From: Bacteroidota bacterium
GTDB taxonomy: Bacteria; Bacteroidota; Ignavibacteria; SZUA-365
Reading direction: 5' to 3'
Assembly: GCA_029907355.1 (NCBI GenBank)
Contig: JARYLZ010000008.1
Span: forward strand, 1-64,000
DNA length: 64,000 nucleotides
Shown here: piece by piece, positions 59,007 to 64,000 of the stretch
Position numbering within the stretch: the stretch's first letter is position 1
How the letters are laid out: each line of letters begins with the position of its first letter
Notes under the pieces: generated by a model
Seen by the model: the letters and a program-made list of their open reading frames with translations, nothing else
What the model was told of the DNA's origin: nothing
Databases searched by the model: none
Translations under genes and position numbers: made by a program

Positions 59007-59819
59007 ATGAAACGCAAGAGAAAACCGCCCTCTCTCTTCACGCTTTTTCTCCGATCTCTTCCCCCTGCTTTGATTTTCGTGATTTCGTTCCCTCTCGCGG
59101 CGCAGGAAAACCCCGAAGCGAGGAAACTCTATCAGGAAGGGAACAGGAAATTCAACGACGGTCTTTTCGAGGATGCCGTTCGGAAATACGACCAGGCATT
59201 GGGCATCGAGAGGCACTATGCCATTTACTACCAGCGCGGCCTCGCACTGCGGAAAGCGGAGCGTCACGCCGCCTCGTTGGAATCCTTCCGGGAAGCGGTG
59301 TCCCTGCATCGGGATTTCGCTCTCGGGTGGTACGGCATGGCAACCGCCTTCGCCGTGCTCGGCCGTCATGACAGTGCTGTTTCCGCCTATGAGAAAGCCC
59401 TCGCGTTGGACCCTCGACTCGAGCCGGCGCGGAAAGGACTGACCGCTGCACGCACCATGCAAGCCCTTGCCCTGATCGATAGCGGCGACGCGCGCAGTGC
59501 AGCGGAAACAGCGCGCAAAGCCTGCGGTGCCGACAGCACGTTTCCCCAGGCGCACCTCGTCCTCGCCCGGGCACTCGGCCGCCTCGGCGACGTCGAAGGC
59601 TCGGTGCGGGAAGCGGAGTACGTGATCAGGAACCACCCGGCGTTCGCCCGGGATGCCTGGTACGAATTGGGTTTGACATACGAAGCGGCAGGCGACCTCG
59701 AGGGAGCCGCACGGGCGTTCACGGAAGCGTTGAACTCACCTCGTGTCGGGGAAAACGCAAACCGCAGACTTCGGAGAATCGATTCCCTGCGGAACACGCC
59801 GAAGCGGGAAAGCGAGTGA
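59007..59819 (+). CDS. Secreted TPR-repeat protein
   Basis: Signal-like N-terminus; TPR units (ARKLYQEGNRKFNDGLFEDAVRKYDQALGIE; AWYELGLTYEAAGDLEGAARAFTEAL). Confidence 0.88.
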   Translation: MKRKRKPPSLFTLFLRSLPPALIFVISFPLAAQENPEARKLYQEGNRKFNDGLFEDAVRKYDQALGIERHYAIYYQRGLALRKAERHAASLESFREAVSLHRDFALGWYGMATAFAVLGRHDSAVSAYEKALALDPRLEPARKGLTAARTMQALALIDSGDARSAAETARKACGADSTFPQAHLVLARALGRLGDVEGSVREAEYVIRNHPAFARDAWYELGLTYEAAGDLEGAARAFTEALNSPRVGENANRRLRRIDSLRNTPKRESE

Positions 59820-59927
59820 GCCGACCCGACTTTGCGGACAGGCACGAGGGGGAATGAACTTCAACTTCAGGACGGCATGGGCTGTCCGAGAGCCGGGTGT
59901 TCAGGGCGGGAACCTATCACCGAACTT

Positions 59928-62144
59928 TCAACGATCGAAGGGCCTGACCTCCAGAACAAAAAGGAAATGGCGGATCGGCGAGAGGTTGCCGACGATCTCC
60001 GTATAAGCGTACTGGAAGACGTTGTTGACGATGAATGTTGCACCGGCAGGGATTCCGAGGCGCGAGAAATCCCATCCCACCCGGAGATCGGTCACGTACA
60101 CCGGCACACGCTGGTCGGCGTTCCTCACGACGAGGCCGAGTTCGCGGTCGATTTCTTCCATTTTCCCCACATAGCGAAAATCGGCGCCGATCGAACCGTC
60201 GATGATGCGCAGGTCCCCCGAAGCGGTAAACAGGTGTCTCGAACGGTATTTCATGATGGTGCCGCGGGTGAGATCTTGGGGGTCCATGTACGTGTACCCC
60301 GCTGCCAATACACAACACCCGTCGGCAGGCGCGGCGCGTAGGCAGATTTCGACCCCTTGAATTCTGGCACGGGTGATGTTAGCGAAGGTGATTCTCCCGT
60401 CTGCGGGGTCGAGAAGGGGTTCGACGAGATTGGTGTACTCGTTGCGGAACACGGCCGCGTCCAACGAAACCGCCCATAGCAGATCCTGCTTGACGCCGAT
60501 CTCGTACGACGTGCTCCGTTCCGAGAGGAGGTTCGGGTTCGGTTTCGTACTCAGGCCCGCCCCGCTGGCGGCCGCGAACCGTTCCGCGACGGAGGGTGCG
60601 CGGAATCCCGTGCCGTACGAAGCCCGGATGACGGTTCCCTCCGCGGCTTTCCACGCGAGGCCGAGTCGAGGGTTGAGACGGTTGTCGGAACGTGTCGTGT
60701 CCACTTTCGTCCAGTCGAAGCGCAGGCCGAGCGAGAGGGAAAGCCGTTCGTGCACCCGGAAATCCTCCTGCCCATACACGGCGCACGAAACCCCGGAACG
60801 GTCGCCGAACGTCGTCGACGCGACGGTCGTGTACGAGGCGTCGATGCCTCCGACGAGCATGTGCCGCTCGGTCGGAGCGAACGTCCCCTGCCACTCCGCC
60901 CCGTACACGACCGCCGTGGATTGCGTTCTGTCAGCAGGGTGGGTCGTGTAATCGGCCGTATCGCTGTGCGTGTCGAAAGCCGTCCGGTACACCGACGCGC
61001 GTGCCGTGTATGCGAATACCGGACTGACGACCCTGCGGTAACGCGCGGTTCCCTGTGCCTTCGTCGAATGGATCTGCTCGCTCAAGTCCGCATCCTCCGG
61101 CTGTTCGAGAGCGTGCTCGAGGTTTCTCCAGTACAGCCAATTGCCTCGGTCGTCGGATGCTATGTGAAGCGATACCGAGAGGTTCCTGTCCCCATCCGGT
61201 CTGTATTGGCCGGATGCGCTCGCGTTCCACTTGAAAAAGTCGTCGTTCTGGCGGTACCCCTCGTTCGTGCGAGCACCTGCCGCGAGCGTCCATGCAAACG
61301 CACCGGATGCGTTTCCGAGGACGGCGTCCATCCCTCCGAACCACCGCGGGCCGCCTCCCCACCATACCCACTGGTCGTAGCGCGGTTTGCCGTAACACCC
61401 CCCATATGTGCGCACATCGGCGAGCGGACCGGTGGGCACGTGCGTGATGACGTTGATGACGCCGCCGAGGGCACTGGAGCCATAGAGCGCAGAGGCTGCG
61501 CCTTTCACGACCTCGATGCGGTCCACGAGGAACATGGGAACGGCATCGTACTTGATCTCGTTCGCATCTCCCGCGAGGAGGGGAACCCCGTCGAGTAAAA
61601 GCAGTACGCGCGAACCGAGTGCGCGCGCGTACCCGCTCGACCCTCTGATATTGACCTGTGACTCCGTCAAGTTCACGCCGGGGACGTTCCGAAGAGCCTG
61701 GTCGATGGATGTGATGGCTCGGTCCCGGATTTCGCGAGCCGTGCTCACGGAAACGCTTACCGGCACTTCTTCGTAGCTCTGGGCGTGCTTCCCAGCCGTC
61801 ACGATGACCTCGTTCGTCTCGATCGGCTTTTGCGAGAGCACCGCATCTGCGGTCGCGACGGAATCCGCTCCTACGCGAACGAGGACTTCTTTTTTCTCAT
61901 ACCCCATCATCGAGAAATGGACGACATGGAGCCCCGCCTTCACCTTCCTGAGCCGGTAACGACCGTCCGCATCCGTCACAGCGCCGAGAACCGTGCCCGT
62001 GATGCGAACGGTCGCCCCGACAAGGGGTTTCCCGCCGGCTTCCGTCACTCGTCCCTCGATGCCGCCCGTTTGCGCTCGGAGTACGGCGGGTACCGCCGTG
62101 GCCGTGAGAAGGAGGAGGGTGACGGCGACAACGACGTTTCTCAT
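59928..62144 (-). CDS. TonB-dependent outer-membrane receptor with carboxypeptidase-regulatory-like N-terminal domain
   Basis: GGIEGRVTEAGGKPLVGATVRITGTVLGAVTDADGRYRLRKVKAG; plug VSVSTAREIRDRAITSIDQALRNVPGVNLTES...GSRVLLLLDGVPLLAGD...IEVVKGAASALYGSSALGGVINVIT. Confidence 0.95.
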   Translation of the reverse strand: MRNVVVAVTLLLLTATAVPAVLRAQTGGIEGRVTEAGGKPLVGATVRITGTVLGAVTDADGRYRLRKVKAGLHVVHFSMMGYEKKEVLVRVGADSVATADAVLSQKPIETNEVIVTAGKHAQSYEEVPVSVSVSTAREIRDRAITSIDQALRNVPGVNLTESQVNIRGSSGYARALGSRVLLLLDGVPLLAGDANEIKYDAVPMFLVDRIEVVKGAASALYGSSALGGVINVITHVPTGPLADVRTYGGCYGKPRYDQWVWWGGGPRWFGGMDAVLGNASGAFAWTLAAGARTNEGYRQNDDFFKWNASASGQYRPDGDRNLSVSLHIASDDRGNWLYWRNLEHALEQPEDADLSEQIHSTKAQGTARYRRVVSPVFAYTARASVYRTAFDTHSDTADYTTHPADRTQSTAVVYGAEWQGTFAPTERHMLVGGIDASYTTVASTTFGDRSGVSCAVYGQEDFRVHERLSLSLGLRFDWTKVDTTRSDNRLNPRLGLAWKAAEGTVIRASYGTGFRAPSVAERFAAASGAGLSTKPNPNLLSERSTSYEIGVKQDLLWAVSLDAAVFRNEYTNLVEPLLDPADGRITFANITRARIQGVEICLRAAPADGCCVLAAGYTYMDPQDLTRGTIMKYRSRHLFTASGDLRIIDGSIGADFRYVGKMEEIDRELGLVVRNADQRVPVYVTDLRVGWDFSRLGIPAGATFIVNNVFQYAYTEIVGNLSPIRHFLFVLEVRPFDR

Positions 62145-62156
62145 GCGACGTCCTCA

Positions 62157-62771
62157 TTACGAGTGACACGGTCGCGCAGCCAGCCGGATTTCGTGCAAGA
62201 GTTTTTCCTGGTTCCGGTTGTCGTGCACGAAATCGATTTCTCCCACGTCGATGGTGATCAGCTTGCCCGGATACCGGGCGACCCACTCTTCGTAGAGCGT
62301 GTTCAACTGCTCCAGATACGCACGGGGAAGATCCCGCTCGAACGGCCTGCCGCGGAGGGCGATCTGTTTTTGGAGGGTGTCGACATCGGCGCGGAGATAC
62401 ACGAGCAGGTCGGGCAGGCGCAGGTATGGGATCATGACGTCGTAGAGCGCGCGGTAGTTCCGGTAGTCCCGTTCATCCATTTTGCCCGTCGCAAAAAGGT
62501 TCTTCGCGAAAATCTCCGCGTCCTCGTAAATCGAGCGGTCCTGGACGGCATCCCCTTTCCACTCGGTAATCCTCTTGTGCGTGATGAACCGGCGGCTGAG
62601 GAAATACACCTGGAGGTGGAATGACCACCGCGCCATGTCCGCGTAGAAGTCCTCGAGGTACGGGTTGTCGTCCACCGACTCGAAATGCGGCTGCCAACCG
62701 AAGGCCTGGTGAAGGAGCAAGGTCAGGGTGGACTTCCCCGACCCGATATTCCCTGCGATCGTTACGAGCAT
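62157..62771 (-). CDS. Deoxynucleoside kinase family protein
   Basis: IAGNIGSGKSTLTLLLHQAFGWQPHFESVDDNPYLEDFYADMARWSFHLQVYFLSRRF; DRSIYEDAEIFA; PDLLVYLRADVDTLQKQIALRGRPFE. Confidence 0.95.
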   Translation of the reverse strand: MLVTIAGNIGSGKSTLTLLLHQAFGWQPHFESVDDNPYLEDFYADMARWSFHLQVYFLSRRFITHKRITEWKGDAVQDRSIYEDAEIFAKNLFATGKMDERDYRNYRALYDVMIPYLRLPDLLVYLRADVDTLQKQIALRGRPFERDLPRAYLEQLNTLYEEWVARYPGKLITIDVGEIDFVHDNRNQEKLLHEIRLAARPCHS

Positions 62772-62778
62772 CGTGTTC

Positions 62779-63318
62779 TCACGGATCGTTCCTCACGCGG
62801 GGGACGCCGCCGGCCCGGTCGCCGTACCGCGCGAGCAGGAAGAGGAAATCCGAAAGCCGGTTGAGATAACGAATGGTCTCGGGATCGATTTTTTCCCGTT
62901 CCGCGAGGCCGACGACGGCGCGTTCGGTGCGCCGGCACACGACACGACACAGATGAATGCGGGCGGCCGTTTCCGATCCGCCCGGGACGATGAATGTCCT
63001 CAGAGGCTCCAGAAGGGGTTCGATCGTATCCATCTCCCGCTCGAGACGTTCGGTCCGTGCTCGTTCAAGGCGGGGGACAGTGCCCCTCTTCCCCGGTGCT
63101 GCGGCGAGATGCGCTCCGAGAGCGAAGAGGTCCTCCTGGACGGAGCCGAGCATCGCATCGATTTCCTCGATGGGCGGGACGGCCCGCGCAAACCCGATGA
63201 ACGCATTCAACTCGTCGACCGCCCCGCACGCTTCGATCCGTGCGGAGGCCTTCGAGACGCGCCCCCCGCCGAACAACGACGTCATGCCGTCATCGCCGGT
63301 TTTCGTGGAGACGCGCAC
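62779..63318 (-). CDS. Cob(I)alamin adenosyltransferase, PduO type
   Basis: STKTGDDGMTSLFGGGRVSKASARIEACGAVDELNAFIGFAR...FIVPGGSETAARIHLCRVVCRRTERAVV...YLNRLSDFLFLLARY. Confidence 0.96.
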   Translation of the reverse strand: MRVSTKTGDDGMTSLFGGGRVSKASARIEACGAVDELNAFIGFARAVPPIEEIDAMLGSVQEDLFALGAHLAAAPGKRGTVPRLERARTERLEREMDTIEPLLEPLRTFIVPGGSETAARIHLCRVVCRRTERAVVGLAEREKIDPETIRYLNRLSDFLFLLARYGDRAGGVPRVRNDP

Positions 63319-63324
63319 GACCTT

Positions 63325-64000
63325 TCACTCCTTCCGCTCCCGCGCCTGGAGAACCCGGGCAACCTCGCGTTTCGCCTCGCCGGGTGTCGGGATTTTCAAC
63401 CATACGACTTCGATCCGCCCGTCCCGGAGAACGAAGGCGCGGGGAAGAGTGCGATACAGGGTTCGCGCGAAACGCGGCTCGATCGCCGCGACGGGAAATG
63501 CACACCCATACCGGAACATCACCTCGGAAGCCGCCGCCGTGTTCTCCACGACGAGGCCGATGGTCGACGGAATTTCGTTTTGCTGAGCGGCGGTATTCAT
63601 CATCGTCACATCGGATTGGATCGTCGGGGATTTTGCGGAGAAGAGAAAGACGAGGTGCACACCCCGGTAGAGATTCCGACTCAATCCTTCGACAGGCCAG
63701 GAAGCAATCGTTTTCCCAACCCGGAGTTCGGTGACGAGGGAATCGACGGGCAAACGGTACGCGGTCGCCGCGGTCAGCGCGGCGAGTCCCCCGAAACCGA
63801 CCACGATGATTCCCTTCCACAACGTGCCGCGCGATCGGCGTCCCCACAGAACCATCGTGGAGAAAATCACCGCGGCCATCATGAGCACGTCCTCTATGAT
63901 GACCTGTTCGAAAGACCGGTGGATGTTCGTCCCGAAACACCCGCACCCTTCCAAGTTCAAGTTCAATTCCCCGTACACCGTAACCCCGATGAAGAAGACG
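63325..64000 (-). CDS. MauE/DoxX-like membrane protein with C-terminal thioredoxin-like region, 5'-truncated by window end
   Basis: Frame remains open to the window end (VFFIGVTVYGELNLNLEGCGCFG); GCGCFG motif and TM helices, then VFLFSAKSPTIQSDVTMMNT...FPVAAIEPRF...RAFVLRDGRIEVVWLKIPTPGE. Confidence 0.7.
   Translation of the reverse strand, partial: VFFIGVTVYGELNLNLEGCGCFGTNIHRSFEQVIIEDVLMMAAVIFSTMVLWGRRSRGTLWKGIIVVGFGGLAALTAATAYRLPVDSLVTELRVGKTIASWPVEGLSRNLYRGVHLVFLFSAKSPTIQSDVTMMNTAAQQNEIPSTIGLVVENTAAASEVMFRYGCAFPVAAIEPRFARTLYRTLPRAFVLRDGRIEVVWLKIPTPGEAKREVARVLQARERKE

Noticed and set aside
58572-59636. 354-aa minus-strand ORF and the related 58669..58971 ORF (RDLNPHALSSATPSRWCVCQFHHF, AGWDRTIDPLLKRQMLYH)
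   Set aside because: These peptides are antisense translations of the tRNA-Leu and tRNA-Lys genes, a classic annotation artefact; the ORFs also run opposite the TPR gene.

Overview
GC-rich bacterial chromosome segment. The T9SS components (PorU, PorV), T9SS C-terminal sorting domains, TonB receptor and TAnnTTTG-like promoters point to the Bacteroidota/Chlorobiota/Ignavibacteriota-Kapabacteria group; this is inferred from gene content, not from a marker tree. No rRNA operon, CRISPR array, transposase or prophage was recognised. Main blocks: (i) 5'-truncated HhH/beta-barrel-like protein, RsgA, OPA-family MFS transporter and an orphan P-loop protein; (ii) minus-strand AmgK-like kinase / RapZ C-terminal domain / MurU-like nucleotidyltransferase module; (iii) NDP-forming acyl-CoA synthetase fused to a GNAT domain; (iv) tight five-gene minus-strand locus at 11.9-21.4 kb that looks like a synthase-dependent exopolysaccharide system (DUF2334 deacetylase + GH-like protein, processive GT2, outer-membrane protein with an acidic insert, DUF1624-type acyltransferase, GT39-like protein); (v) three T9SS cargo proteins, two with YCF48/BNR repeats and one Gly-rich; (vi) APC permease and sufBCDSU operon; (vii) long minus-strand operon at 35.9-56.2 kb: flippase, PorU, PorV, M6-like protein with a degenerate zinc motif, HExxH/beta-propeller/barrel protein, CHASE2 protein without a recognisable output domain, twin FecR-like proteins, GlmU-family protein, RsmB; (viii) fRMsr, Gph with an in-frame repeat/palindrome insertion, tRNA-Lys and tRNA-Leu, TPR protein, TonB receptor, dNK, PduO-type adenosyltransferase, MauE-like protein. 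The strongest candidates for undescribed systems are the exopolysaccharide locus, the PorU/PorV-linked protease-like and CHASE2/FecR modules, and a possible structured RNA near 5.2-5.36 kb. All assignments come from reading the sequence; no database search was run.
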